A DNA stretch of 64,000 nucleotides from Pseudomonas fluorescens Q2-87. Lineage in GTDB: Bacteria > Pseudomonadota > Gammaproteobacteria > Pseudomonadales > Pseudomonadaceae. The stretch is taken from positions 1,864,556 through 1,928,555 of the forward strand of contig NZ_CM001558.1 of assembly GCF_000281895.1 (NCBI RefSeq). The letters run 5' to 3'. Position 1 is the first letter of the stretch; each line of letters opens with the position of its first letter. The translations under genes and the position numbers were made by a program. The notes beneath the pieces are model-generated. The model was not told the DNA's origin and searched no databases. It worked only from the letters and a program-made list of their open reading frames with translations. This document shows positions 28,380 to 37,484 of this stretch, in pieces.

Positions 28380-29339
28380 ATGCAAATTGCCCTGGCACCC
28401 ATGGAGGGGTTGGTTGACAACATCCTCCGGGATGTCCTGACCCGTGTCGGCGGTATCGACTGGTGTGTCACCGAGTTCATCCGCATCAACGACCGCCTGC
28501 TCACGCCGGCCTATTTCCACAAGCTCGGCCCCGAATTGTTGACTGGAGCCCGGACCGCTGCCGGCGTGCCGTTGCGGGTGCAATTGCTGGGGTCCGATCC
28601 GGTGTGCCTGGCGGAGAACGCGGCGTTGGCGTGCGAGTTGGGGTCGCAAGTCATTGACCTGAACTTCGGTTGCCCGGCCAAGACGGTGAATAAATCCCGG
28701 GGCGGCGCGGTATTGCTCAAGGAGCCGGAGCTGCTCAACCAAATCGTCGAGCACGTGCGCCGCGCGGTGCCCAAGCACATTCCCGTTACCGCCAAGATGC
28801 GCCTGGGTTTCGACAGCCCGGACGGCGCGCTGGTTTGCGCCACGGCCCTGGCCGAAGGCGGCGCGGCGCACATCGTGGTGCATGCCCGGACCAAGGTCGA
28901 CGGCTACAAGCCGCCGGCGCACTGGGAGTGGATTCCCCGGGTCCAGGACGTGGTGAAGGTGCCGGTGTTCGCCAATGGCGATATCTGGAGCGTGGAAGAT
29001 TGGCGCCGTTGCCGGGAGATCAGCGGCGTCGAGGACATCATGCTCGGGCGCGGCCTGGTGTCTCGCCCGGACCTGGCCCGGCAGATCGCCGCGGCCCGGG
29101 CCGGCGAGGAGGTCGTCGAGATGTCCTGGGCCGAGTTGCAGCCGATGCTCCAGGACTTCTGGGTGCAAGTGGTCGAGCAACTGACCCCCCGCCAAGCGCC
29201 CGGTCGGTTGAAGCAGTGGTTGGCGATGCTGACCCGCAATTACCCCGAAGCCGTTGAGCTGTTCAGCGCCGTCCGGCGGGAAACCGACCTGGATGCGGTG
29301 GGCCGTTTGCTTGGGGTGCACCGCACTGAAGCGGCCTGA
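28380..29339 (+). CDS. dusC: tRNA-dihydrouridine(16) synthase DusC
   Basis: FMN-dependent reductase of 319 residues that makes dihydrouridine at position 16 of tRNAs. Dus hallmarks: the N-terminal [14 protein letters not shown], the catalytic Cys in [15 protein letters not shown] near residue 98, the [12 protein letters not shown] stretch, [18 protein letters not shown] (DusC-type) and the phosphate-binding FANGDIWS and [10 protein letters not shown]. The frame opens at a GTG at 28368, but [10 protein letters not shown] at 28380 is the family start. The upstream ribosome binding site is poor. Specificity C rather than A or B is judged from length and the Trp-rich motif. Confidence 0.9.
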   Translation: MQIALAPMEGLVDNILRDVLTRVGGIDWCVTEFIRINDRLLTPAYFHKLGPELLTGARTAAGVPLRVQLLGSDPVCLAENAALACELGSQVIDLNFGCPAKTVNKSRGGAVLLKEPELLNQIVEHVRRAVPKHIPVTAKMRLGFDSPDGALVCATALAEGGAAHIVVHARTKVDGYKPPAHWEWIPRVQDVVKVPVFANGDIWSVEDWRRCREISGVEDIMLGRGLVSRPDLARQIAAARAGEEVVEMSWAELQPMLQDFWVQVVEQLTPRQAPGRLKQWLAMLTRNYPEAVELFSAVRRETDLDAVGRLLGVHRTEAA

Positions 29340-29358
29340 AAAAAATTCAAAAAAAGCT

Positions 29359-29387
29359 CTTGAAAAGTATTTGGCGGACCCTAGATA
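29359..29387 (+). promoter_or_regulatory. Sigma-32 heat-shock promoter of ibpA
   Basis: CTTGAAA (29359-29365), a 13-base spacer, and CCCTAGATA (29379-29387) fit the RpoH consensus of CTTGAAA and CCCCATnTA with 13-15 bases between them. Transcription would start about 29394, leaving a leader of about 64 bases. Confidence 0.85.
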
Positions 29388-29395
29388 GGGGTTAC

Positions 29396-29457
29396 GCGAT
29401 GCCGAATTCGGGTCGCGGAGACAAAAAACCTTGCTGAATTTTCAGGAGATTTGAATC
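29396..29457 (+). promoter_or_regulatory. ROSE-type RNA thermometer in the ibpA leader
   Basis: Two hairpins fill the leader. The first (29396-29416) has arms GCGATGCC and GGGTCGC around GAATTC. The second puts CTTGCTGAA (29430-29438) opposite TTCAGGAG (29441-29448), so the Shine-Dalgarno AGGAG is paired with a UUGCU strand, the ROSE signature, with a non-Watson-Crick G facing G. On heating the weak stem would melt and free the ribosome site 9 bases before the ATG. ROSE elements on Pseudomonas ibpA are established; the fold here was drawn by hand. Confidence 0.82.
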
Positions 29458-29910
29458 ATGAGTACTGCATTTTCGTTGGCCCCTCTGTTCCGTTCCTCGG
29501 TGGGCTTCGACCGTTTCAACGACCTGTTCGAAACCGCACTGCGCAACGAGCCGGGTAGCAGCTATCCACCCTACAACGTGGAAAAATATGGCGATGACGA
29601 GTACCGCATTGTGGTCGCCGCCGCCGGGTTCCGGGAAGAAGACCTGGACTTGCAGGTGGAGAAAGGCGTGCTGACCATCAGTGGTGGTAAACGTGAGGCC
29701 AGCAACGACAGCGTGACCTACCTGCACCAGGGCATTGCCCAGCGCGCGTTCAAGCTGTCCTTCCGGTTGGCGGATCATATCGAGATCAAGTCCGCCGGCC
29801 TGAGCAACGGTCTGTTGAGTATCGACTTGTTGCGGGTGGTGCCGGAAGAGGCGAAAGCCAAGCGCATCCCGATCAATGGGGTGCAGCAACAACCCGCGCT
29901 GCAAAACTGA
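29458..29910 (+). CDS. ibpA: Small heat-shock protein IbpA (Hsp20)
   Basis: Holdase chaperone of 150 residues that binds aggregating proteins for later DnaK/ClpB refolding. The alpha-crystallin domain covers about residues 35-130: PPYNVEKYGDDEYRIVVAAAGF, GVLTISGGKRE, and the LSNGLLSIDLLRVVPEE end strand. The C-terminal tail holds the IPI motif (KRIPING) used for oligomer contacts. The N-terminal SLAPLFRSSVGFDRF is the IbpA type. It has its own sigma-32 promoter, a thermosensor leader and a terminator at 29927, so it forms a complete single-gene heat-shock unit. Confidence 0.96.
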   Translation: MSTAFSLAPLFRSSVGFDRFNDLFETALRNEPGSSYPPYNVEKYGDDEYRIVVAAAGFREEDLDLQVEKGVLTISGGKREASNDSVTYLHQGIAQRAFKLSFRLADHIEIKSAGLSNGLLSIDLLRVVPEEAKAKRIPINGVQQQPALQN

Positions 29911-29926
29911 TGCATCGCAACTGAAG

Positions 29927-29950
29927 AAGGGCGCCAGATGGCGCCCTTTT
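29927..29950 (+). terminator. ibpA terminator
   Basis: Arms AAGGGCGCC and GGCGCCCTT around AGAT, followed by a T-rich tract. Located 17 bases after the ibpA stop. Confidence 0.94.
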
Positions 29951-29977
29951 TCGTTTTTGCAAGCAATGAAGGAATAG

Positions 29978-30007
29978 TTGTGGCGAGGGAGCTTGCTCCC
30001 TCATCAC
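29978..30007. repeat. Solo REP (family B)
   Basis: GTGGCGAGGGAGCTTGCTCC followed by CTCATCAC; one palindrome without a partner, between ibpA and the convergent GGDEF-EAL gene. Confidence 0.75.
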
Positions 30008-30029
30008 AAGAGCTTCCTATCCCGAACAC

Positions 30030-33000
30030 TTAGGGCAACAACCGCTCAAACGCTTCCAGCGGCAGTGGCCGGCTGTGCAGGTAACCCTGGTACAGATGGC
30101 AGTCCAGCCCCTGCAGAAAGTGCAACTGCTCCAGGGTTTCCACACCCTCGGCAATCATCACCAGGTTCAGGCTGCGGGCCATGGCGACGATGGCACGGAT
30201 GATTTCCGCGTCGTTGGGGTCACTGGTGGCGTCGCGCACGAATGACTGGTCGATCTTCAACGTGTCTACCGGTAGGCGCTTGAGGTAGGTCAATGACGAA
30301 TAACCGGTACCGAAATCGTCCATCGCGAAGCTAACCCCCAACTTTTTGAGGCGACGCATCTTGCTGATCGTGTCGTCCAGGTTCTGGATCACGATGCCCT
30401 CGGTGATCTCCAGTTTCAGCATGGAGCAGGGCAGGCCGTGGGTGGCCAGGCTGTTTTCGATACGCTCGACGAAATCGCTCTGGCGGAACTGCCGCGGGCT
30501 GATATTCACGCAGAGGCTGAACCGCTGCGGGTCGATCTTGCCCCTGGCGATCAGTTGCTTGAAGCCATCGCAGGCTTCGTCAAGGATCCAGGTCCCGACT
30601 TCCAGGATCAGGCCGCTGTCTTCCAGTACCTTGATGAATTCATTGGGCGATTGGGCGCCCAGGTCCGGGTGATGCCAGCGCACCAGGGCTTCGGCCCCGA
30701 TGATGCGGTTATCCCGGGCATCGACCTGGGGCTGGAAGTGCACGCTGAACTCGCCACGGGCCAGGGCCTGGCGCAGGTCGGTTTCCATGCGCAAGCGTTC
30801 ACTGGCGGCTTTTTGCATGGTGGCGTGGAACATCTGCGAGGTGTTGCGCCCCGAATCCTTGGCGCGATAAAGCGCAATGTCGGCGCGCTTGAGCAGGTCC
30901 GTGGGCGTGGCGCCATGGTCGGGTATCAGCGCTATGCCAATGCTTGGCGTGACCTGCAGCCGCTGGCCGTCGAGAAACATCGGCTCCGAGAGCAGCTCAC
31001 GCAAGGTGTCGGCCAGCTTCAATACTTGCGTGCCGACTTCGTTGCGGCTGCCTTCCAGACCGCTGAGCAGCACCACGAATTCGTCGCCGCCCAGCCGCGC
31101 CACGGTGTCTTCCAGGCGCACACTGGCCTCCAGGCGCGCGGTGATGATCTTCAGCACCGTGTCACCCACCGGATGGCCCAGGGAGTCGTTGATGTGCTTG
31201 AAGTGATCCAGGTCGAGAAACAGCAGGGCACCGCGCAGGTCATGGCGCTTGAGCAACGCGATCTGCTGGCTTAGCCGGTCCATCAACAAGGCCCGGTTGG
31301 GCAGGTTGGTCAGCGGGTCGTGATAGGCCAGGTGGCGGATCTGGGCCTCGGCGTTGCGCAGCAGGCTCACATCCCGGGCGGTCAGCAACAGGCAGGCGGT
31401 TTCGTTGAGCGTGATGGGTTCGACCGATACCTCCACCGTGAGCAATTCCCCACGCTTGTTACGCCCAAGCATTTCCTGGTGAAGCACGCGGCCCTTGAGT
31501 TGCAGCTCGGCCAGCAGGGCCGTGCGTTGTTTTTCTTCGGCCCAGATGCCGACCTCATAGACCGTATGCCCGATCACCTCGTCGGCGCGGTAGCCGGTCA
31601 GGCGGCAGAAACCGTCGTTGACTTCAAGGTAGCGGCCACTGTCGAGTTCGGTGATGGTGATGGCGTCGGGGCTGGAGTGAAACGCCTTGGCGAACTTCTC
31701 CTCGCTGGCCTTGAGGGCCGCTTCGGAGCGTTGTTGCTGGGTGATGTCCCGTAGGGTGGTGACGATGCAGGGCTGGTTGCCGACGTTGATCTGCCGACTG
31801 GAGATCACGCAGGTCAGCGGCTGGCCGTTCTTGTGATGAACGACGATGGCGACGTTGCTCAAGGATTGCTCGCGAATCACCCGTTCGATCCGTTGCAGGC
31901 TGCTGCCCGACGCGTCCCAAAGGCCGATTTCATCGGCGCTGAGGCCAATTACATCGCTGGCCCCCCAGCCGAAGGTCTGGGTGAAGCTGGAGTTGATTTC
32001 AAGGAACCGGCCACTGTCCTGATGAGTGACGCAGATCGGGTCGGGGCTGACCTGGAACAGCGTGGCGAATTTTTCCTCCGAAGCCGCCAGGCTCTGTTCG
32101 CGCTCCACCTGGTCGGTGATGTCCAGCAACGTTCCGGCCATGCGCAAGGGGCTGCCGTCGTCGTTGCGGTAGAGGCGGGCGCGGCTTTCCAGATAGCGAG
32201 AGCTGCCGTCGGGCAGTTGCACGCGGTAGGTCAATTGATAATTGCCCGCCGGGCCTTCGCGCAGACTGCGGTAGGCGTTACGCATGTTGTTGCGTTCTTC
32301 CGTGGGCACCCCCTCGAAGAAGGCATCGAACGATTCATGGAAGGGCTTGGGTTCCAGCCCGTGAAGCTGCGCTGCCCGTGCCGAGCCGTAGAGCATGCCA
32401 CTGGGAATATGCCAGTCCCAAGTGCCCAATTGTGCGGAATCCAGGGCCAGGTCCAGGCGTTCCTGGCTGTCCTTGAGGGCTCGTTCGGCCAGCTTGCGAT
32501 CGGTGGTGTCGAGAAAGGTACTCAACAGGTAAGGCTGGCCTTCCAGCTCGACTTTTTGCGCGCTGAGAAGACCGCTATGGACTTGCCCGTTGCTGGCGCG
32601 CAGCTCAACTTCCATGCTTGCCAGTTCGCCCCTGCCCTTGATGGCTTCGAGCAGTTTCGCCCGCTGACCGGGATCGACCCACAACCCCAGTTCCAGAGTG
32701 GTCCGGCCAATTGCGTCATGCAACGGCCAGCCAAACTGGCTCTCGAAATACTGGTTGGCCTCGCTGATCAGCCCGTCTTCCTGGCGGGTCAACAGCACCA
32801 TGTTCGGGCTGAGGTGAAACAGCGTGGCGAAACGTTTTTCCGAGCTGCGCAACGCCTGCTCGCGCTCGCGCTGATGGGTAATCTCGCGGATGACCCCGAT
32901 CATGCGAGGGCGGCCATGCTTATCGGGCAGCACACTGCCATTGATTTCCAGCCAATGCAGGCTGCCGTCGGGCCAGACGATGCGGTGGTGCATCGCCTGT

Positions 33001-33308
33001 TCCAACGGTGCACCGGCCACCGCGGCGTGAAAGGCGCGCAGGGCTTTGGAACGATCTTCGGGCAGCAATAAGTCCAGGTAGTCCAGGTCTGCTGGCAGCG
33101 GATGGCGCGGATCGAAGCCGAACAAGGCCTGGGTGCCTCGGGACCAACTGATCTGCCCGGTCTCGATGTCCCATGACCAGGCACCCAGGCGCGCACCGTT
33201 CAGGGCGGCCAGCAACTGCGGCGCGCTGTCCCAGCTTTGCTCGGACCGTTTCGGGTCGAGCGCCTGGATTCGCGGCAGGGGCGGGAGGTGGTCAGCGGGT
33301 TTGGGCAT
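30030..33308 (-). CDS. Multi-PAS GGDEF-EAL cyclic-di-GMP signalling protein
   Basis: Large protein of 1092 residues. Five PAS repeats occupy roughly residues 25-145, 150-275, 280-405, 410-535 and 540-660, each ending in a D(I/V)(T/S) stretch such as REITHQRERE and LLDITDQVERE. A GGDEF domain (about 665-830) keeps LGGDEFVVLLSGLEG, so it could make c-di-GMP. The EAL domain (about 840-1092) has GAEALVRWHHPDLG and DDFGTGYSSL with the expected acidic residues, so it could degrade it. No transmembrane helix or signal peptide is visible, so it is cytosolic and senses internal redox, oxygen or ligand cues. Which activity dominates cannot be told from the sequence. Monocistronic, next to a divergently regulated LysR region. 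Confidence 0.93.
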   Translation of the reverse strand: MPKPADHLPPLPRIQALDPKRSEQSWDSAPQLLAALNGARLGAWSWDIETGQISWSRGTQALFGFDPRHPLPADLDYLDLLLPEDRSKALRAFHAAVAGAPLEQAMHHRIVWPDGSLHWLEINGSVLPDKHGRPRMIGVIREITHQREREQALRSSEKRFATLFHLSPNMVLLTRQEDGLISEANQYFESQFGWPLHDAIGRTTLELGLWVDPGQRAKLLEAIKGRGELASMEVELRASNGQVHSGLLSAQKVELEGQPYLLSTFLDTTDRKLAERALKDSQERLDLALDSAQLGTWDWHIPSGMLYGSARAAQLHGLEPKPFHESFDAFFEGVPTEERNNMRNAYRSLREGPAGNYQLTYRVQLPDGSSRYLESRARLYRNDDGSPLRMAGTLLDITDQVEREQSLAASEEKFATLFQVSPDPICVTHQDSGRFLEINSSFTQTFGWGASDVIGLSADEIGLWDASGSSLQRIERVIREQSLSNVAIVVHHKNGQPLTCVISSRQINVGNQPCIVTTLRDITQQQRSEAALKASEEKFAKAFHSSPDAITITELDSGRYLEVNDGFCRLTGYRADEVIGHTVYEVGIWAEEKQRTALLAELQLKGRVLHQEMLGRNKRGELLTVEVSVEPITLNETACLLLTARDVSLLRNAEAQIRHLAYHDPLTNLPNRALLMDRLSQQIALLKRHDLRGALLFLDLDHFKHINDSLGHPVGDTVLKIITARLEASVRLEDTVARLGGDEFVVLLSGLEGSRNEVGTQVLKLADTLRELLSEPMFLDGQRLQVTPSIGIALIPDHGATPTDLLKRADIALYRAKDSGRNTSQMFHATMQKAASERLRMETDLRQALARGEFSVHFQPQVDARDNRIIGAEALVRWHHPDLGAQSPNEFIKVLEDSGLILEVGTWILDEACDGFKQLIARGKIDPQRFSLCVNISPRQFRQSDFVERIENSLATHGLPCSMLKLEITEGIVIQNLDDTISKMRRLKKLGVSFAMDDFGTGYSSLTYLKRLPVDTLKIDQSFVRDATSDPNDAEIIRAIVAMARSLNLVMIAEGVETLEQLHFLQGLDCHLYQGYLHSRPLPLEAFERLLP

Positions 33309-33375
33309 TGTTTAAAGAGCCTTGACAGGTTGAGCGTTGGGCACGGGCGTTGCGGCTCTATAGGAGTAGCACAAC

Positions 33376-34266
33376 CTATGCCCTTGTCCCTGGCAGATCG
33401 ACTTGTGCGTCCAGTAAGGCCATGAAAGCCCGTGCAGCGTTCGACAGCGTGCGTTCGGTGTGCAGGATATAGCCTAGCTGGCGACTGAGCTGTATGCCTG
33501 GCAAAGGGATGCGCGCCACCTGCTCGTCGAGCATGGTGCGCGGCAAAACGCTCCAGGCCAGGCCGATGGAGACCATCATTTTTATGGTTTCCAGATAATT
33601 CGTGCTCATGGCGATGTTCGGCGTCAGGCCCTGGGCTTCGAACAGCCGCTGCACGATGTGATGGGTAAAGGTATTGCCACCCGGGAAAACCGCCGGATGC
33701 AAGGCAATATCCGCCAGGCTGACCGCCTCGTTGCCCAACAGCGCATGTTCCGGGGCGACCACGAAATCCAGCGGGTCGTCCCACACGGGCGTGGCGCGCA
33801 CCAGCGTGTGGGGTTCGGGAGCAAGGGTAATGACCGCCAGTTCCGCCCGGCCATGGAGGATTTCCTCGTAGGCCACTTCCGAATCCAGGAACTGAATGTC
33901 CAGCGCCACCTGCGGGTAGCGTCGGGTGAACTCCCTCAACAAGGGCGGTAAACGGTGCAGGCCGATGTGATGGCTGGTGGCGAGTGTCAGGCGCCCGGTC
34001 ACTTCGCCGGTCAGGTTGGTCAGGGCGCGGCGGGTGTCGTCCAGCACGTTGAGAATCTGATAGGCCCGTGGCAGAAGGGCCCGGCCGGCTTCCGTCAGGC
34101 CTACTTCGCGGCCCAGGCGGTCGAACAGGCGCACCTTGAGTTGCTGCTCAAGGCCGGCAATGCGCTTGCTGATGGCCGGCTGGGTCAAGTGCAGGCGTTC
34201 ACCAGCACCGGAGAAGCTACCTGTCTCGGCGATGGCAATAAAGGCATTGAGATTGGCGAGGTCCAT
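33376..34266 (-). CDS. LysR-family regulator divergent from leuC
   Basis: Regulator of 296 residues with an N-terminal winged helix (MDLANLNAFIAIAETGSFSG, then QPAISKRIAGLEQQL) and a substrate-binding domain from about residue 90. The stretch HALLGNEAVSLADIA... and GLAWSVLPRTMLD fit the effector half. It reads away from leuC over a 157-base shared region, the textbook layout for a LysR protein that controls the opposite gene. A leucine-pathway intermediate such as 2-isopropylmalate or leucine would be a natural effector, but that is inference. Confidence 0.88.
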   Translation of the reverse strand: MDLANLNAFIAIAETGSFSGAGERLHLTQPAISKRIAGLEQQLKVRLFDRLGREVGLTEAGRALLPRAYQILNVLDDTRRALTNLTGEVTGRLTLATSHHIGLHRLPPLLREFTRRYPQVALDIQFLDSEVAYEEILHGRAELAVITLAPEPHTLVRATPVWDDPLDFVVAPEHALLGNEAVSLADIALHPAVFPGGNTFTHHIVQRLFEAQGLTPNIAMSTNYLETIKMMVSIGLAWSVLPRTMLDEQVARIPLPGIQLSRQLGYILHTERTLSNAARAFMALLDAQVDLPGTRA

Positions 34267-34423
34267 GGTGGTTTCGCTTGGATTCCAGTTGGTTATGCAA
34301 AGTATGAAAAATATGAATTTGAGTTATTTAATGTAACCCCATAGCATCAGCCTCACAAGCCGAGGGGTCATTGATTCCATTCAAGACCCAGGGCATAGAA
34401 ACAAGCTGATGAGGAACCGTCTG
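34267..34423. promoter_or_regulatory. LysR-leuC divergent control region
   Basis: A/T-rich for this genome. It holds two close TATGAA repeats (GTATGAAAAATATGAA near 34297) and a GTTAT...GTAAC framing, plausible LysR sites. The -10 of leuC may be TTTAAT near 34327. No leucine-rich leader peptide is present. Confidence 0.5.
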
Positions 34424-35842
34424 ATGGCCGGCAAAACGCTCTACGACAAGCTCTGGGATTCGCATTTGGTCAAGCAGCGCGACGATGGCTCGGCGCTGAT
34501 CTACATCGATCGTCACATCATTCATGAAGTGACTTCGCCGCAAGCTTTTGAAGGCCTGCGCCTGGCCGGACGCAAGCCTTGGCGTATCGATGCCAACATC
34601 GCGACCCCGGACCACAACGTACCGACTACGCCGGAGCGCAAGGGCGGCATCGAAGCCATTGCCGACCAGGTCTCGCGTTTGCAGGTGCAGACCCTCGACG
34701 ATAACTGCGATGAATACGGCATCGTCGAATTCAAGATGAACGACGTGCGCCAAGGCATCGTCCACGTCATCGGCCCGGAGCAGGGCGCGACCTTGCCGGG
34801 CATGACCGTGGTTTGCGGCGACTCGCACACCTCGACCCACGGCGCATTCGGCGCCTTGGCCCATGGCATCGGCACTTCCGAGGTCGAGCACGTGCTCGCC
34901 ACCCAATGCCTGGTCGCCAAGAAAATGAAGAACATGCTGGTGCGCGTCGAGGGCAAGCTGCCGTTCGGCGTGACCGCCAAGGACATCGTCCTGGCCGTGA
35001 TCGGCAAGATCGGCACCGCCGGTGGTAACGGCCATGCCATCGAGTTCGCCGGCAGCGCGATCCGCGACCTGTCCGTCGAAGGCCGCATGACCATCTGCAA
35101 CATGTCCATCGAGGCCGGTGCCCGCGTGGGCCTGGTGGCCGCCGATGAAAAAACCGTGGAATACGTCAAGGGCCGTCCGTTCTCGCCAAAAGGCGCGGAA
35201 TGGGACCTGGCGGTCGAGGCCTGGAAAGACCTGGTGTCCGATGCCGATGCCAAGTTCGACACCGTGGTCGAACTCGACGCGACCCAGATCAAGCCGCAAG
35301 TCAGCTGGGGTACTTCGCCTGAGATGGTGCTGGCTGTGGACCAGAACGTGCCGGATCCGGCCAAGGAAATGGACCTGGTCAAGCGCGACTCCATTGTCCG
35401 CGCCTTGAAATACATGGGGCTGAGCGCCAACCAGGCGATCACCGACATCCAGCTCGACCGCGTATTCATCGGCTCCTGCACCAACTCGCGGATCGAAGAT
35501 TTGCGTGCCGCTGCCGTTATCGCCAAGGGCCGCAAGGTTGCCTCGACCATCAAGCAGGCCATCGTGGTGCCGGGCTCGGGTCTGGTGAAGGCCCAGGCTG
35601 AAGCGGAAGGGCTGGACAAGATTTTCCTCGAGGCCGGTTTCGAATGGCGCGAGCCAGGCTGCTCGATGTGCCTGGCGATGAACCCGGATCGTTTGGAGTC
35701 GGGCGAGCATTGCGCCTCCACCTCCAACCGTAACTTCGAAGGCCGCCAGGGCGCCGGTGGTCGTACGCACCTGGTGAGCCCGGCCATGGCCGCGGCGGCG
35801 GCTGTGAATGGCCGTTTCGTCGACGTCCGCGAATTGATCTGA
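34424..35842 (+). CDS. leuC: 3-isopropylmalate dehydratase large subunit LeuC
   Basis: Large subunit, 472 residues, of the heterodimeric aconitase-like enzyme that isomerises 2-isopropylmalate to 3-isopropylmalate in leucine synthesis. The 4Fe-4S cluster cysteines are in [13 protein letters not shown] (near residue 347) and [15 protein letters not shown] (near 410). The [17 protein letters not shown] stretch lies near 130. ATG at 34409 is an alternative, but [12 protein letters not shown] at 34424 is the usual family start and has GAGGA at the right distance. leuD follows after 11 bases, so both subunits are co-expressed. Confidence 0.97.
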   Translation: MAGKTLYDKLWDSHLVKQRDDGSALIYIDRHIIHEVTSPQAFEGLRLAGRKPWRIDANIATPDHNVPTTPERKGGIEAIADQVSRLQVQTLDDNCDEYGIVEFKMNDVRQGIVHVIGPEQGATLPGMTVVCGDSHTSTHGAFGALAHGIGTSEVEHVLATQCLVAKKMKNMLVRVEGKLPFGVTAKDIVLAVIGKIGTAGGNGHAIEFAGSAIRDLSVEGRMTICNMSIEAGARVGLVAADEKTVEYVKGRPFSPKGAEWDLAVEAWKDLVSDADAKFDTVVELDATQIKPQVSWGTSPEMVLAVDQNVPDPAKEMDLVKRDSIVRALKYMGLSANQAITDIQLDRVFIGSCTNSRIEDLRAAAVIAKGRKVASTIKQAIVVPGSGLVKAQAEAEGLDKIFLEAGFEWREPGCSMCLAMNPDRLESGEHCASTSNRNFEGRQGAGGRTHLVSPAMAAAAAVNGRFVDVRELI

Positions 35843-35853
35843 AGGAGCGCAGC

Positions 35854-36498
35854 ATGAAAGCTTTTACCCAGCACACCGGTCTTGTCGCGCCTTTGGATCG
35901 TGCCAACGTCGACACCGACCAGATCATTCCCAAGCAGTTCTTGAAGTCCATCAAGCGCACCGGCTTCGGCCCGAACCTGTTCGATGAGTGGCGCTACCTG
36001 GATGTCGGCCAGCCGTACCAGGACAACTCCAAGCGGCCGTTGAACAAGGATTTCGTGCTCAACGCCGAGCGCTACCAGGGCGCCAGCGTGCTGCTGGCCC
36101 GCGAGAACTTCGGCTGCGGTTCGAGCCGCGAGCACGCGCCTTGGGCCCTGGAAGAGTACGGTTTTCGCAGCATCATCGCGCCAAGCTACGCCGACATCTT
36201 CTTCAACAACAGTTTCAAGAACGGTTTGCTGCCGATCATCCTCAGCGACGCTGAAGTGGATGAGCTGTTCCAGCAGGTTGAGGCCAACCCTGGCTATCAG
36301 CTGCAAATCGACCTCGCGGCCCAGACCGTGACCCGTCCCGACGGCAAGGTGCTGAGTTTCGAGATCGACGCGTTCCGCAAGCATTGCCTGCTCAACGGTC
36401 TGGACGATATCGGCCTGACCCTGCAGGACGGTGAGGCGATTGCCGCGTTCGAAGCCAAGCATCGGGCGAGCCAGCCTTGGTTGTTTCGCGATGCTTGA
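35854..36498 (+). CDS. leuD: 3-isopropylmalate dehydratase small subunit LeuD
   Basis: Small swivel-domain subunit, 214 residues, partner of LeuC. The conserved active-site loop is [20 protein letters not shown] near residue 80, and the N-terminal region has [26 protein letters not shown] ribosome binding site lies between the leuC stop and this ATG. The Leu pathway then continues after a REP pair and a methyltransferase gene with leuB. Confidence 0.97.
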   Translation: MKAFTQHTGLVAPLDRANVDTDQIIPKQFLKSIKRTGFGPNLFDEWRYLDVGQPYQDNSKRPLNKDFVLNAERYQGASVLLARENFGCGSSREHAPWALEEYGFRSIIAPSYADIFFNNSFKNGLLPIILSDAEVDELFQQVEANPGYQLQIDLAAQTVTRPDGKVLSFEIDAFRKHCLLNGLDDIGLTLQDGEAIAAFEAKHRASQPWLFRDA

Positions 36499-36529
36499 TT
36501 GATTTGAGATTGAGGCAGGCAGTGCCGGC

Positions 36530-36608
36530 CTCTTCGCGGGCAAGCCCGCTCCCACAGGGGTTCTGTGAACATCACAAATCCAATGTGGGAGCGGGCTTGC
36601 TCGCGAAG
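36530..36608. repeat. Inverted REP pair (family A)
   Basis: TCTTCGCGGGCAAGCCCGCT faces GGGAGCGGGCTTGCTCGCGA across a short centre, inside the leuD-methyltransferase gap. It divides the leu gene set. Confidence 0.9.
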
Positions 36609-36653
36609 GTGGCGGCACTAACAACGGCAAGCTACAACCCAAAAGGAAGTCCC

Positions 36654-37418
36654 ATGACCAGCACCGCCCACAGTCAGGTAGTACAAAAGCAATTCGGTGA
36701 ACAGGCCTCGGCCTATCTGAGCAGTGCTGTTCACGCCCAGGGCGCTGAATTCGCGTTGCTACAGGCTGCGTTGGCCGGTCGGGGCGATGCCCGCGTGCTG
36801 GATCTGGGATGTGGAGCCGGCCATGTGAGTTTCCACGTGGCGCCGCTGGCCGATGAAGTGGTGGCCTATGATTTGTCCCAGCAAATGCTCGACGTGGTCG
36901 CCACGGCGGCTGCCGAGCGTGGCTTGGGCAATATCAGCACGGTATGCGGCGCCGCCGAGCGCCTGCCGTTCGCCGACGCTGAGTTCGACTTCGTGTTCAG
37001 CCGTTATTCGGCGCATCATTGGAGCGACCTGGGCCTGGCGTTGCGCGAGGTGCGCCGCGTGCTCAAGCCGGGCGGGGTAATGGCGTTCATTGATATCCTG
37101 TCGCCGGGTACGCCGTTGCTGGACACCTACCTGCAAAGCATTGAAGTGCTGCGCGACACCAGCCATGTGCGCGATTATTCGGCCGCGGAATGGCTGCGCC
37201 AGGTCAGCGAAGCGGGGTTGCACACCCGCAGCACCGCTCGCCAGCGTCTGCGCCTGGAGTATCACTCCTGGGTCGAGCGCATGCGCACCCCCGAAGTGAT
37301 GCGGGCGGCGATCTTGCAGCTGCAGCGCTCGATGGGCGACGAAGTGCGTGAATATTTTGAGATTGAGGCCGATGGTTCGTTCAGTACTGACGTACTGGTG
37401 CTGTGGGCCGAGCGATAG
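36654..37418 (+). CDS. Class I SAM-dependent methyltransferase (UbiE-like)
   Basis: Methyltransferase of 254 residues. Motif I (SAM binding) is VLDLGCGAGHVSF near residue 48, with the acidic tip of strand 2 in VVAYDLSQQMLD near 68, motif II at FDFVFSRYSAHHW near 115, and motif III LREVRRVLKPGG near 132. This is the Methyltransf_11 layout of UbiE/BioC relatives. The ATG at 36654 has AAAAGGAAG ahead of it. The gene lies between leuD and leuB but has no evident role in leucine synthesis; the acceptor substrate is unknown. I recall the same insertion of a methyltransferase gene between leuD and leuB in other Pseudomonas. Confidence 0.85.
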   Translation: MTSTAHSQVVQKQFGEQASAYLSSAVHAQGAEFALLQAALAGRGDARVLDLGCGAGHVSFHVAPLADEVVAYDLSQQMLDVVATAAAERGLGNISTVCGAAERLPFADAEFDFVFSRYSAHHWSDLGLALREVRRVLKPGGVMAFIDILSPGTPLLDTYLQSIEVLRDTSHVRDYSAAEWLRQVSEAGLHTRSTARQRLRLEYHSWVERMRTPEVMRAAILQLQRSMGDEVREYFEIEADGSFSTDVLVLWAER

Positions 37419-37484
37419 CATTTTTCCCGGCCAGGCCAAGGGTACAAAGCCCCGGCCCATGTCGACAGAGCAAACGAGGAAAGC

